Shown here in pieces: positions 24,526-31,938 of a stretch of 39,887 bases of DNA. How positions within the stretch are numbered: position 1 is the stretch's first letter; each line of letters opens with the position of its first letter. Both the position numbers and the translations under genes were made by a program. The notes under the pieces are model-generated. The model saw nothing but the letters and a program-made list of their open reading frames with translations, searched no databases and was not told the DNA's origin. The DNA comes from UKL13-2 sp040379385 (lineage in GTDB: Bacteria; Pseudomonadota; Gammaproteobacteria; Burkholderiales; Usitatibacteraceae): assembly GCA_040379385.1 (NCBI GenBank), contig JBEILF010000006.1:1-39887 (forward strand), written 5' to 3'.

Positions 24526-25026
24526 TTACAACATCACCGGTTTATCCGACTGCTCGTTGGTACGTTGGCCATGAGACGGGAAGTAGAATGCGAGTTCAAC
24601 GCCGACTTTATGAATCGCGTTGACGCTACCCTCGCGGAAATCGCCTTTGCGGAAATGTAACTCCATCTCCTTGCAAATCGCCCGCCAACATTCGGTCCCG
24701 ACCTTCGCGTGGATGCCGCGGTCGGCGATGATCTCGACCTTGCGATCAGCCAGCAGCACATAGATCAGCACGCCGTTGTTTTCTTCAGTATCCCAGATGC
24801 GCAAACCGGAGAAAACCTCCAGCGCACGTGCGCGTGAGGTCAGTCCCGCCCACAATTGATGCGTGTGTAATTCCGCCTCGACAACAAAACGCACTTGCCC
24901 GCGATGCGTTTGTTCGCAGGTCGCCACGGCGGCCTCGATTGCCCTGAGTGTTTCATCGGTGAATGCCCGCCTAGCGATCAACGGCGACATCCACACGTGG
25001 CGCATGAATCGTTTAAGCCAAGTCAT
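24526..25026 (-). CDS. TPM-domain protein without signal peptide
   Basis: This is 166 residues from the ATG at 25026, which overlaps the stop of the upstream ygcG-like gene as TGATG, so the two are translated together. The body resembles a TPM/DUF477 domain: VRFVVEAELH, RALEVFSGLRIWDTEENNGVLIYVLLADRKVEIIADRGIHAKV. It lacks a signal peptide and the Gly/Ser-rich tail of its neighbour. Such small TPM proteins often accompany LemA and a YgcG-like protein. Their function is unknown and probably membrane-associated. Confidence 0.82.
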   Translation of the reverse strand: MTWLKRFMRHVWMSPLIARRAFTDETLRAIEAAVATCEQTHRGQVRFVVEAELHTHQLWAGLTSRARALEVFSGLRIWDTEENNGVLIYVLLADRKVEIIADRGIHAKVGTECWRAICKEMELHFRKGDFREGSVNAIHKVGVELAFYFPSHGQRTNEQSDKPVML

Positions 25027-25952
25027 CACCAATCTCCCGAGGCACCGCCGCCGTCAAAACTGCCGCCGCCGCCAGAGAAACTATCCGATCCGCCGCCACC
25101 AGACCAACCGCTGCCACCCCACCCGCCACCACGTCCGCTGGAAAAGTTCAGCAGGCCCGCGAACAGAGCAATGATGAAAACGATGACGCCGATAAATATC
25201 GGAAATACCATGCCGCCCAGCAAGAACCATGCGGCGGCGCCGGTTACACCACCAGTTGCTATCGCACCGAGGAAACGACCAAACATGCTCCGAAACAAAG
25301 GGGCGACAAAGATCGCGGCAAAAATTCCAAGCGTCAAGAATTCTCCGCTATCAAGGGACTTCGACGATTGTTTTTTCTGCGGCGGCGGCGGCAGCGCCTC
25401 GCCATCAATGACGGAGGCGATCATGTCAACGCCGTTGTAAATGCCCTCGCCGTATTTGCCTTCGCGGAAACGCGGCGCAACGATCTCGGCGATGATGCGT
25501 TTGCTCGCGGCGTCGGTCAGCGACCCTTGCAAGCCGGGGCCGGTGAGGATCTGCATTTTGCGGTCGCCTTTGGCGATGACAAACAACACGCCATCATCAA
25601 CGCCTTTGCGCCCGAGCTTCCAACTCTCCGCAACACGGAGGGAGTAATCGAAGATGGCTTCCGGCGCGGTGGTGTCGACAATCAACACGGCAATCTGGCC
25701 GCCCTTGTTTTGCTCAAAGACGCGAATACGCTCGGTGATACGCGCCTGCTCGTCCTGACCAAGCACTGCCGCCAAATCAGTCACCCGCTTTTCAAGTACG
25801 GGAATTTTCTGTGGCTCCCCTTCCGCCGCACCAGCAGTTAGCGGAATTGCGGCAACCATTAACAGCAGCATCCAAACAACCAACGCTACCCTCGCAATGC
25901 AATACGAGGGTAGCGTGTCGTGTGTTGGCAGGTCGATCCGCCGATTGCTCAC
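25026..25952 (-). CDS. YgcG-like TPM-domain membrane protein with Gly/Ser-rich tail
   Basis: From the GTG at 25952 it has 308 residues. A hydrophobic signal region (about 18-42, cut near AGA-AEG) precedes an extracytoplasmic TPM domain (about 55-190: RVTDLAAVLGQDEQARI, GQIAVLIVDTT, ESWKLGRKGVDDGVLFVIAKGDRKMQI). One or two membrane helices (about 225-270) follow, then a Gly/Ser-rich tail ending FDGGGASGDW. The start is uncertain: a perfect 12-bp hairpin lies in the first codons, and TTG 25883 or ATG 25871 are alternatives. lemA lies 36 bases upstream, the usual partner. The family role is unknown; links to photosystem repair are for plant TPM proteins only. Confidence 0.85.
   Translation of the reverse strand: MSNRRIDLPTHDTLPSYCIARVALVVWMLLLMVAAIPLTAGAAEGEPQKIPVLEKRVTDLAAVLGQDEQARITERIRVFEQNKGGQIAVLIVDTTAPEAIFDYSLRVAESWKLGRKGVDDGVLFVIAKGDRKMQILTGPGLQGSLTDAASKRIIAEIVAPRFREGKYGEGIYNGVDMIASVIDGEALPPPPQKKQSSKSLDSGEFLTLGIFAAIFVAPLFRSMFGRFLGAIATGGVTGAAAWFLLGGMVFPIFIGVIVFIIALFAGLLNFSSGRGGGWGGSGWSGGGGSDSFSGGGGSFDGGGASGDW
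25883..25916 (-). terminator. Perfect 12-bp hairpin between lemA and the ygcG-like gene
   Basis: ACGCTACCCTCG and CGAGGGTAGCGT pair perfectly across a 10-base loop, starting 73 bases after the lemA stop. On the minus strand the stem is followed by TGGTTGTTTGG, moderately T-rich. It looks like a partial terminator or processing hairpin that would favour lemA over the downstream TPM genes. It falls inside the longest version of the ygcG-like frame, which argues for a later start. Confidence 0.6.
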
Positions 25953-25988
25953 GGGCGCGAACAGCTTGGTGTTAGCTTTGCTGGCGAA

Positions 25989-26624
25989 TTACTTCGTTGG
26001 CGCGGGCGTCGGTGCGGGGGCGGCTGGTGCAGGCGTCGTGCCAAAATTCACTTTGGGTGGCGTTGCTATCGCTTTCTCATTCTCCACAGTGAATTGCTCC
26101 TTCACCTTATAGCCAAAAATCATGGCCGTCAGGTTAGTCGGAAACTGGCGCGTAAGTACGTTGTAGCCCTCGACCGCCTCCGTGAATCGTTTGCGAGCAA
26201 CGGTGATCCGGTTCTCGGTTCCCTCCAGTTGCGACTGCAGATCGCGGAAGTTGGCGTCAGATTTGAGCTGCGGATAGTTCTCAGAAACCACCAGCAACCG
26301 TGACAGCGCAGAAGATAACTCGCCTTGCGCAGCTTGGAAATTCTTTACTGCTTGGGGGTTGGTCAACGCCTCGGCAGTCATGTTGATCGAGCCGACTTTG
26401 GAACGCGCATTGGTCACACCGAGCAGGACATCTTTTTCTTGCGACGCAAAACCCTGCACGGTGGCGACCAGATTCGGGATTAGGTCGGCGCGACGCTGGT
26501 ACTGGTTGAGCACCTCAGCCCATGCTTTTTTAACCGCCTCGTCTTTCGACTGAAATTCGTTATAGCCACAACCGCTCAACGTCAACGCGGCAGCCAGACC
26601 AAACATTACAAACAGTTTGCGCAT
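25989..26624 (-). CDS. lemA: LemA family lipoprotein
   Basis: From the ATG at 26624 (AAAGGA ribosome site) it has 211 residues. The signal peptide ends in the lipobox LSGC, so it is probably lipidated. The LemA body is helical: NQYQRRADLIPNLVATVQGFA, the RSKV region, LSSALSRLLVVSENYPQLKSDANFRDLQSQLEGTENRITVARKRF and VEGYNVLTRQFPTNL. A Pro/Ala-rich tail closes it. LemA proteins are membrane proteins of unknown role, often beside TPM proteins as here. The frame is open to 26648, but the later ATG makes a better signal peptide. Confidence 0.93.
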   Translation of the reverse strand: MRKLFVMFGLAAALTLSGCGYNEFQSKDEAVKKAWAEVLNQYQRRADLIPNLVATVQGFASQEKDVLLGVTNARSKVGSINMTAEALTNPQAVKNFQAAQGELSSALSRLLVVSENYPQLKSDANFRDLQSQLEGTENRITVARKRFTEAVEGYNVLTRQFPTNLTAMIFGYKVKEQFTVENEKAIATPPKVNFGTTPAPAAPAPTPAPTK

Positions 26625-26637
26625 GATATTCCTTTGG

Positions 26638-26685
26638 AAAAAAAACACGGGAAAGTTGGCGGTAACTCAACAACAAAGTCACCGC
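26638..26685 (-). terminator. Possible terminator between uracil-DNA glycosylase and lemA
   Basis: On the minus strand GCGGTGAC and GTTACCGC (one G-U pair) enclose an 11-base loop; a run of eight T follows 13 bases later. The distance to the T run is longer than in a standard intrinsic terminator. Confidence 0.35.
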
Positions 26686-26716
26686 GTCCAATAAATGAGG
26701 GCAACTCTGTGTTTTG

Positions 26717-27526
26717 CTAGTCCCCCGAAAATGTCCTTTTGGCAAGCTGCAGATCTTCCCATGCCTTTAGCTTTTCAGGCAGGTTACGTAACAAATAGGC
26801 AGGATGATAAGTGGCAATGACCGGGATGTTACGGTAGGTATGCACCCGACCGCGCACGGCCGCCATTGCGGCCTCCGAGCCGGTCAGTCGAGTAATAGCG
26901 GTCCTGCCCAGCGCCACGATGATTTTGGGTCGGATAAGCTCGATCTGTCGATCCAGCAGCGGCGCACAGGCGGCGGCCTCCTCTGCAAGCGGCGTGCGGT
27001 TTCCCGGCGGACGACATTTCACTACGTTGGCGATATACACCTCCCGCCCGCGTTGCAATCCGACCGCCGTCAACATGGCGTCGAGCAGCTTACCGGCCTG
27101 ACCAACAAACGGCTCACCCGATTGGTCCTCCTCGGCACCGGGGCCCTCGCCGATAAACAGCCACTGCGCTGACTGGGCACCGACGCCAAACACAACTTGG
27201 TTGCGCTGCTTGCAAAGCGTGCACACGGTGCAGTTGGCCGAGATTTCCGCCAGCGTCGCCCAGTCCGCCCGGGAGATCTTTTCCAAACGCGCTGGATCGA
27301 CCGGCATGGGGGCATCAACTTTTGCCTGCCTAGCAGCCGCAGGCTGCGGTGTCGCCACCGAAGGCGCAGCCGCCGATGTCTTGACGGCGGGGTTGGCAAC
27401 TGCTCTAGCGGGAGCCACTGCGGATGTGGGAGCCGGGCTGGACGCTGGCGCAGATGTCGGGACAGGCGGCATACTTTTGTGCGCCAAACCGCGCAGCTCA
27501 AAATGCGACCAGAGCTCCAGCTCCAT
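26717..27526 (-). CDS. Uracil-DNA glycosylase, family 4/5 type with iron-sulfur cysteines
   Basis: From the ATG at 27526 (AGGA seven bases before) it has 269 residues; the frame can start at 27550, overlapping rimI more. A Pro/Ala-rich N-terminal region precedes the catalytic domain: GEGPGAEEDQSGEPFVGQAGKLLD (uracil-binding motif), NVVKCRPPGNRTP, and HPAYLLRN (motif with the conserved His). Cysteines in CTVCTLC, VKCRPP and AACAPL fit the 4Fe-4S ligand set of family 4 enzymes. It removes uracil from DNA in base-excision repair. The long N-terminal linker is common in betaproteobacterial members. It ends the tsaB-rimI-udg run. Confidence 0.93.
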   Translation of the reverse strand: MELELWSHFELRGLAHKSMPPVPTSAPASSPAPTSAVAPARAVANPAVKTSAAAPSVATPQPAAARQAKVDAPMPVDPARLEKISRADWATLAEISANCTVCTLCKQRNQVVFGVGAQSAQWLFIGEGPGAEEDQSGEPFVGQAGKLLDAMLTAVGLQRGREVYIANVVKCRPPGNRTPLAEEAAACAPLLDRQIELIRPKIIVALGRTAITRLTGSEAAMAAVRGRVHTYRNIPVIATYHPAYLLRNLPEKLKAWEDLQLAKRTFSGD

Positions 27527-27536
27527 CAAATAATCC

Positions 27537-28043
27537 TTATCCAGGCGCATGTTTAGCTGGTGCCTTAATGTTTAAGCCAAGGAACAGTGCGTCCTCGCGA
27601 CCGGTGACGGCTGGATAGTAGTCGCGGCGCAGCCCGAGACGCCGAAAACCGAAGCGCTCATACAACCTTAGACCGGCGATGTTGCTCGGACGGACTTCAA
27701 GATAAATCACTTCACACGCGGTTGGCCCGGCCCGGTCGATCACATGCTGCAATATCGCCGCGCCGACACCTCTTCCCTGCCAATGTTTCGCCACGGCAAC
27801 ATTGAGCAGGTGCATTTCTTCGAGCGCTGGCATGGTGATCGTGTAGCCCACCAGTTCGCCATGGCACCACGCACCGATACAATCGTAGCCCGAATACAAC
27901 GAATCGCGAAAATTACCGTGGGTCCACGGGAACGCGTAGACGCTCGATTCAATCGCCACCACCGCAGGCAGATGGTGTTCTTCCAGCTTCTGAAAACTGA
28001 GCGAGATCGTTTGCGCTTTTGGCCGTGCACTCACGTCGCACAC
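27537..28043 (-). CDS. rimI: Ribosomal protein S18 alanine N-acetyltransferase (GNAT)
   Basis: This encodes 168 residues of the GNAT fold. LLNVAVAKHWQGRGVGAAILQHV is the acetyl-CoA-binding motif, and EVIYLEVRPSNIAGLRLYERFGF is the typical RimI segment. RimI acetylates the N-terminal alanine of ribosomal protein S18. The start is GTG and overlaps the end of tsaB by 13 bases; the tsaB-rimI pairing supports the assignment over other GNATs. The next gene is the uracil-DNA glycosylase, also overlapping or nearly so. Confidence 0.92.
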   Translation of the reverse strand: MCDVSARPKAQTISLSFQKLEEHHLPAVVAIESSVYAFPWTHGNFRDSLYSGYDCIGAWCHGELVGYTITMPALEEMHLLNVAVAKHWQGRGVGAAILQHVIDRAGPTACEVIYLEVRPSNIAGLRLYERFGFRRLGLRRDYYPAVTGREDALFLGLNIKAPAKHAPG

Positions 28044-28861
28044 CCAGCGAGCGGCGGGCTGATCGAATGTGCTTTCGCTTCCACGGCACTTTCAGCCTTG
28101 GCTCGTGCAATCAAGCCTCGCTCCTCGATAGTCAGCGCGACCTTGTTCCGAACGTACAGCGGTGCAGCGTCGTGCGGACGAATAGTTACGGCGTCACCAA
28201 CGCGATGAAGCAAACGCCGTGCAACACAAACCAGATCTGCCGCTGATGGAAACGCCGGCACACCTGACACCACAATTGAAATAAACCTGCTGGCCGTAAG
28301 CGCATCGGTAAGCGTAGGCTCGGCAAAAGCACTGCCAATACCGACCCAGCGACTGGTCAAATGTTTCGCCGGTAGCTGAGGAATGATCAGTTGCTCGAAC
28401 GCCTCAGGCTTCAACAAACATGGCGCAACCAACTCAGCAAAGCCGGTGGGCTGGGTGGCATCTTGCACATAGGCCGCGAGATAGATTTCTCCCATGCGCG
28501 CATCGGCGGCAACCAGAATACGCTCGGCACCGCTACGCTTCGCGGCTTCTGCGAGCGCCAACGGTGTAGGCAAGGCAATCACGGGCTTTCCCAATCCATA
28601 GGCGAGTCCCTGCGAGACACCACAGGCCACACGCACACCGGTAAACGATCCAGGGCCTTGGCCAAACACCACCACATCAAGTTCTGCCAGAGAAAGGCCA
28701 GCCTCAGCTAGCAGCGCGTGCATCGTCGGTAACGCCAACTCACCACTTAGTTGACCGGCCTCGGCGATTTCGCGGGAGACAATGTGCTCCCCGCGCGCGA
28801 CGGCAACGGAGATCGTTTCCGACGATGTTTCAAACGCGACGAGATTGGTAAAGCGGCCCAT
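28031..28861 (-). CDS. tsaB: tRNA threonylcarbamoyladenosine biosynthesis protein TsaB
   Basis: From the ATG at 28861 it has 276 residues, somewhat longer than the usual 220-240. LVAFETSSETISVAVARG and VVVFGQGPGSFTGVRVACGVSQGLAYG are diagnostic of the ASKHA-fold TsaB. It is the non-catalytic scaffold for TsaD in making t6A37 on tRNAs that read ANN codons. The frame is open to 28936, but only the later ATG gives the family N-terminus. There is no Shine-Dalgarno sequence, and TATAAT lies six bases before the ATG. It heads the tsaB-rimI-udg unit. Confidence 0.95.
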   Translation of the reverse strand: MGRFTNLVAFETSSETISVAVARGEHIVSREIAEAGQLSGELALPTMHALLAEAGLSLAELDVVVFGQGPGSFTGVRVACGVSQGLAYGLGKPVIALPTPLALAEAAKRSGAERILVAADARMGEIYLAAYVQDATQPTGFAELVAPCLLKPEAFEQLIIPQLPAKHLTSRWVGIGSAFAEPTLTDALTASRFISIVVSGVPAFPSAADLVCVARRLLHRVGDAVTIRPHDAAPLYVRNKVALTIEERGLIARAKAESAVEAKAHSISPPLAGCAT

Positions 28862-28867
28862 CAACAA

Positions 28868-28873
28868 ATTATA
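28868..28873 (-). promoter_or_regulatory. -10 box of the tsaB promoter, ATG at predicted +1
   Basis: The minus strand has a perfect TATAAT, then TTGTTG, then the tsaB ATG. Standard spacing puts the transcription start at the A of the ATG, so the mRNA would be leaderless. No clear -35 box is seen. Confidence 0.55.
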
Positions 28874-28973
28874 GCGGTCACACCGGTGGCAACCTTGGCA
28901 GCAAGGCTGGATCAAACACCTGCTTTCCCACCGCACCGAGCCGACCAGGCCTTAGAACCAAAAGTCGCCGATT

Positions 28974-29034
28974 GACGGGTATCTTCAGTCAAAAATATCT
29001 GAAGATGCCCGTCCTTAAAGGACTTTCAAATATC
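28974..29034 (-). repeat. Copy B of the hairpin repeat family (best hairpin)
   Basis: A 15-base arm (GACGGGTATCTTCAG, 28974-28988) pairs with CTGAAGATGCCCGTC (28999-29013) across a 10-base A/T-rich loop, with one wobble pair. It overlaps GTCCTTAAAGGAC, a second short palindrome, and ends in TTTCAAATATC. It lies 43 bases after the DUF1501 stop and upstream of tsaB. It may end transcription of the DUF1800/DUF1501 pair, but no T run follows the stem. Confidence 0.65.
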
Positions 29035-29076
29035 AAAGCCCAAGCTAGTAGCCCGCGCTCATCGGCAAGTGTCTAG

Positions 29077-30288
29077 CTAGGCGAGGAAGTCCAGCGGTGC
29101 AAATCGGCCATTCAACACCCGCGACGAATCCAAGCCCCACCATTTGCTGATGACAGTGCTGTATGCCGACCTAAAGTCCACGGCGAACGGCAAATTGCCA
29201 TTGCCATCGAGCCGTGCCAGTTGCGGTGCCCCGCCGTACATTCCGCCGAGCACTTTTCCACCAACGGCGAACTGTACATTGGCGGTACCGTGGTCAGTGC
29301 CATTGCTCTGATTCTCTTTTGGGCGACGACCAAACTCACAGTAGGTCATGATGAGTGTGGAGTCCCAGCGATTGATCTCTTGCAAAACCGACTTCAAGGC
29401 GGCGATGCCATCCGCCAGATCACGCAACAGATTGGCGTGTGTTCCTAACTGATTGGCGTGGGTATCAAAACTTCCCAACGTTAGTCGAATCACCCCGATC
29501 CCCGCGTTACTGGCCGCCAATTGCGCGGCCGTCCTCACCTGACCGGCGAATGCACTGGTCGGAAACGTCGTCTTGAATTGATAGTTGGTATTCAGCTTTG
29601 AGGCCGCATGTACCACCTCGCTTTCCACCGCCAAGATATGCCTGAGCGCACTGTTGCGCTCGTCCCGCCCGGCCTGCGCCAGGCGAGCCGTGCGCAGGAA
29701 CTGGGCGGTGTCGGCAAGCGCGATGGTGCGTGCGGCATATCCCGATAGTGGCCCCATGTCATTCGAGCCCACCACCACACCGTCCGCCGCATAAGCTTTG
29801 GGGGCGGGGTTCTGCGCGAAGGTGCGAGCCAGCCACCCCGCATCTAGATACTCGTCACTTCTTGAGGCGGTATCCCAAATTTCAATTGACCGGAAGTGCG
29901 AGAGATTGGGATTGGGATAACCCAGACCCTGAATGATGGCGAGTTGCTTGTCCTCCCACATTGTCATCAGCGGCTTTAATGATGGATGCAGCGCCTCACG
30001 TTCGGTTAAATTGATGAGGCTGGCTGGTTCCAAGCGTACACGCGGGCGTAATGTCGCATACAACGGATCAGCAAATGGCACGACCGTATTCAGGCCATCA
30101 TTTGCCCCCTTTAGCTCGATCAAGATCAGTAGGTTGCTGTAGGGCGATGCTGGCAATGTCGTTGTCCTAGGCGCACTGGAGGGGCTTGGAGACTGTGCCC
30201 AGGCCACGCCATTGACGATACCGAATAGCGGTGCGGAGGTTGCGAGTGCAGACACGCCAGCAGCACGCAAAAATTTTCTGCGATTCAT
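29077..30288 (-). CDS. DUF1501 family twin-arginine exported protein
   Basis: From the ATG at 30288 (AAAGGA ribosome site) it has 403 residues. The N-terminus MNRRKFLRAAGVSALATSAPL is a twin-arginine signal, so a folded protein is exported. The body has DUF1501 features: LLILIELKGANDGLNTVVPF, GLGYPNPNLSHFRSIEIWDTA, LTLGSFDTHANQ, and TYCEFGRRPKENQSNGTDHGTANVQF near the end. The pattern of conserved Asp, His and Glu residues suggests a metal-dependent alkaline-phosphatase-like fold. It is directly downstream of the DUF1800 gene, the standard pairing. The activity is unknown. Confidence 0.92.
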   Translation of the reverse strand: MNRRKFLRAAGVSALATSAPLFGIVNGVAWAQSPSPSSAPRTTTLPASPYSNLLILIELKGANDGLNTVVPFADPLYATLRPRVRLEPASLINLTEREALHPSLKPLMTMWEDKQLAIIQGLGYPNPNLSHFRSIEIWDTASRSDEYLDAGWLARTFAQNPAPKAYAADGVVVGSNDMGPLSGYAARTIALADTAQFLRTARLAQAGRDERNSALRHILAVESEVVHAASKLNTNYQFKTTFPTSAFAGQVRTAAQLAASNAGIGVIRLTLGSFDTHANQLGTHANLLRDLADGIAALKSVLQEINRWDSTLIMTYCEFGRRPKENQSNGTDHGTANVQFAVGGKVLGGMYGGAPQLARLDGNGNLPFAVDFRSAYSTVISKWWGLDSSRVLNGRFAPLDFLA

Positions 30289-30330
30289 GAACATTCCTTT
30301 AGCTCTGGAAGCCAGCAATTCACAGCACAT

Positions 30331-31884
30331 TCACTTCAAATGGAAGGCAGGATCAGCGACGAATGTCCGCGCCCAATCGGAGGGGTTACCACCAACTGGA
30401 AGCCGACTCGGCGTCACTGCCAACACCACTTTTGACATATTGGCAATATTGTCCCTGACGCTCGGTTGATTGAAAGTCGATGACCATGTGTCCAAGTTCC
30501 AATTCAGCGCGGCCATGGCGCGCTCGGCCAATCGTTGCTGACGTTGCGCCCGCCCCGGCGGTGGCGGCGTGCCACTGCGGTCCGCCATTTCATCGAGCGC
30601 ATTCATCATCGGCTCCATCCGGTCTTCATTGCGGAACAGTCGATCGACAAATTGCTTACGTCCGAGCAGCGTTGCTGAGTTAATCCACGTCTCACCACCC
30701 GGCCAGCCCTTTACGTTCGGCGGCGCAAACAGGTTTTGCCCGAGCAACGCGGAGGCAAAGACGAAGGGACGCAGATTCGGCGTTTTGATGTCAAACATCT
30801 TTAGTGTGCCGACCACAAACTCAACGGGTGACTTCACAAGTGCTCCGCGATTTTCAGGCGCATAAAATGCATCCGAGGCCAGCATGGCTTGCATCAGCTT
30901 GGCGATGTTGTATCCGGAATCTCGAAACACAGTCGCAAGCCTCGCCACTTCGGCCTCATCCAGCGCAGGCGAGACGAATTCACGCCATAACTTTTTCGTA
31001 ATGAACTGCGCAGTCTCTGGACGATTCAGCAGCAGATCGAGCGCTTGGTCGCCTTCAAAGTTAGCGCGCTTACCAAAAATAGTCTTGCTACCCGCGTCGT
31101 GAATCGCGCGCCGAAACAAGAATTCGCCCGTCTCGCGGTCAAGCGACCAACCAGTGAACGCGCGTGCCATTTCCTTAATGTCCTGCTCCGTGTAGCTACC
31201 CTCACCGAGGGTGAAAAGCTCCATCACTTCGCGCGCGAAGTTTTCATTAGGCTGCTCACGCCGACTGTTGGCATTATCCAAGTAGATCAGCATCGCCGGG
31301 TCGCGCGCCACCTGTCGCAGCATCGAACCAAAGTTGCCGAGTGCATTCTTGCGAAGCAACACGTGCTGCTGATACATCAAGCTGCTGAATCGTACTTTTT
31401 GCTGACTGGTGGCGAAGTGGTTATGCCAGAACAAGGTCATCTTTTCCGTCAGCGGTGAGGGGGTGGCTAACATCTCGCGAAACCACCACTCACGCAGTTC
31501 GATTGCACGTTCATTATTAAGGCGCAGTTCGGCCTGACGCTCTTCTGGCGTCATATCACGCAACCTGGTGGCGGGCGTGATCGGTGTGGTGACCCATGCA
31601 GGCGGCGGGGTGATTGCCACTTCTCGAGTCGCCGCGAGCAACTTTTCCGCCGCCTGTCTACGGCTCAAACCCGCGAGGGCATTGATCTCCGCCATAGAGG
31701 CGGCGAAGCCTGTCCGGTTCAGCAAGTGGCGCACATCGTCTTGCGTCAGTTTGTCATCTGATTTGCCGTATGCTACCCGCCCAACTCCAAGCAGCGCAAA
31801 AAGTAATGACACCACAAGAGCAGCCAGATAACTTTTCCAGACAATTCTTCCCGCTAAGGTTGTCATGTATTCAGCGCCCTTCAT
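30331..31884 (-). CDS. DUF1800 family exported protein
   Basis: This is 517 residues (511 if the second ATG at 31866 is used). A Sec-type signal region (about 17-40, SYLAALVVSLLFALLGVGRVAYG) is followed by a long helical body with DUF1800 motifs: DVRHLLNRTGFAAS, REWWFREMLATPSPLTEKMTLFWHNHF, NENFAREVMELFTLGEGSYTEQDIKEMARAFTGW and NVKGWPGGETWINSATLL. These genes nearly always precede a DUF1501 gene, as here, 42 bases apart. Function is unknown; both products should work outside the cytoplasm, perhaps as a complex. No ribosome site is convincing at either ATG. Confidence 0.92.
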   Translation of the reverse strand: MKGAEYMTTLAGRIVWKSYLAALVVSLLFALLGVGRVAYGKSDDKLTQDDVRHLLNRTGFAASMAEINALAGLSRRQAAEKLLAATREVAITPPPAWVTTPITPATRLRDMTPEERQAELRLNNERAIELREWWFREMLATPSPLTEKMTLFWHNHFATSQQKVRFSSLMYQQHVLLRKNALGNFGSMLRQVARDPAMLIYLDNANSRREQPNENFAREVMELFTLGEGSYTEQDIKEMARAFTGWSLDRETGEFLFRRAIHDAGSKTIFGKRANFEGDQALDLLLNRPETAQFITKKLWREFVSPALDEAEVARLATVFRDSGYNIAKLMQAMLASDAFYAPENRGALVKSPVEFVVGTLKMFDIKTPNLRPFVFASALLGQNLFAPPNVKGWPGGETWINSATLLGRKQFVDRLFRNEDRMEPMMNALDEMADRSGTPPPPGRAQRQQRLAERAMAALNWNLDTWSSTFNQPSVRDNIANMSKVVLAVTPSRLPVGGNPSDWARTFVADPAFHLK

Positions 31885-31938
31885 AACCTTTGGTATTCAT
31901 CTGCGACCTCGTTTACGCCAACGTCACCCGCAAGAATG

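Noticed and set aside
26649..26710. Possible fifth copy of the hairpin repeat between udg and lemA
   Set aside because: It has a hairpin at a similar place and a GTCCAATAAATGA block, but no shared block of convincing length with the other four copies.
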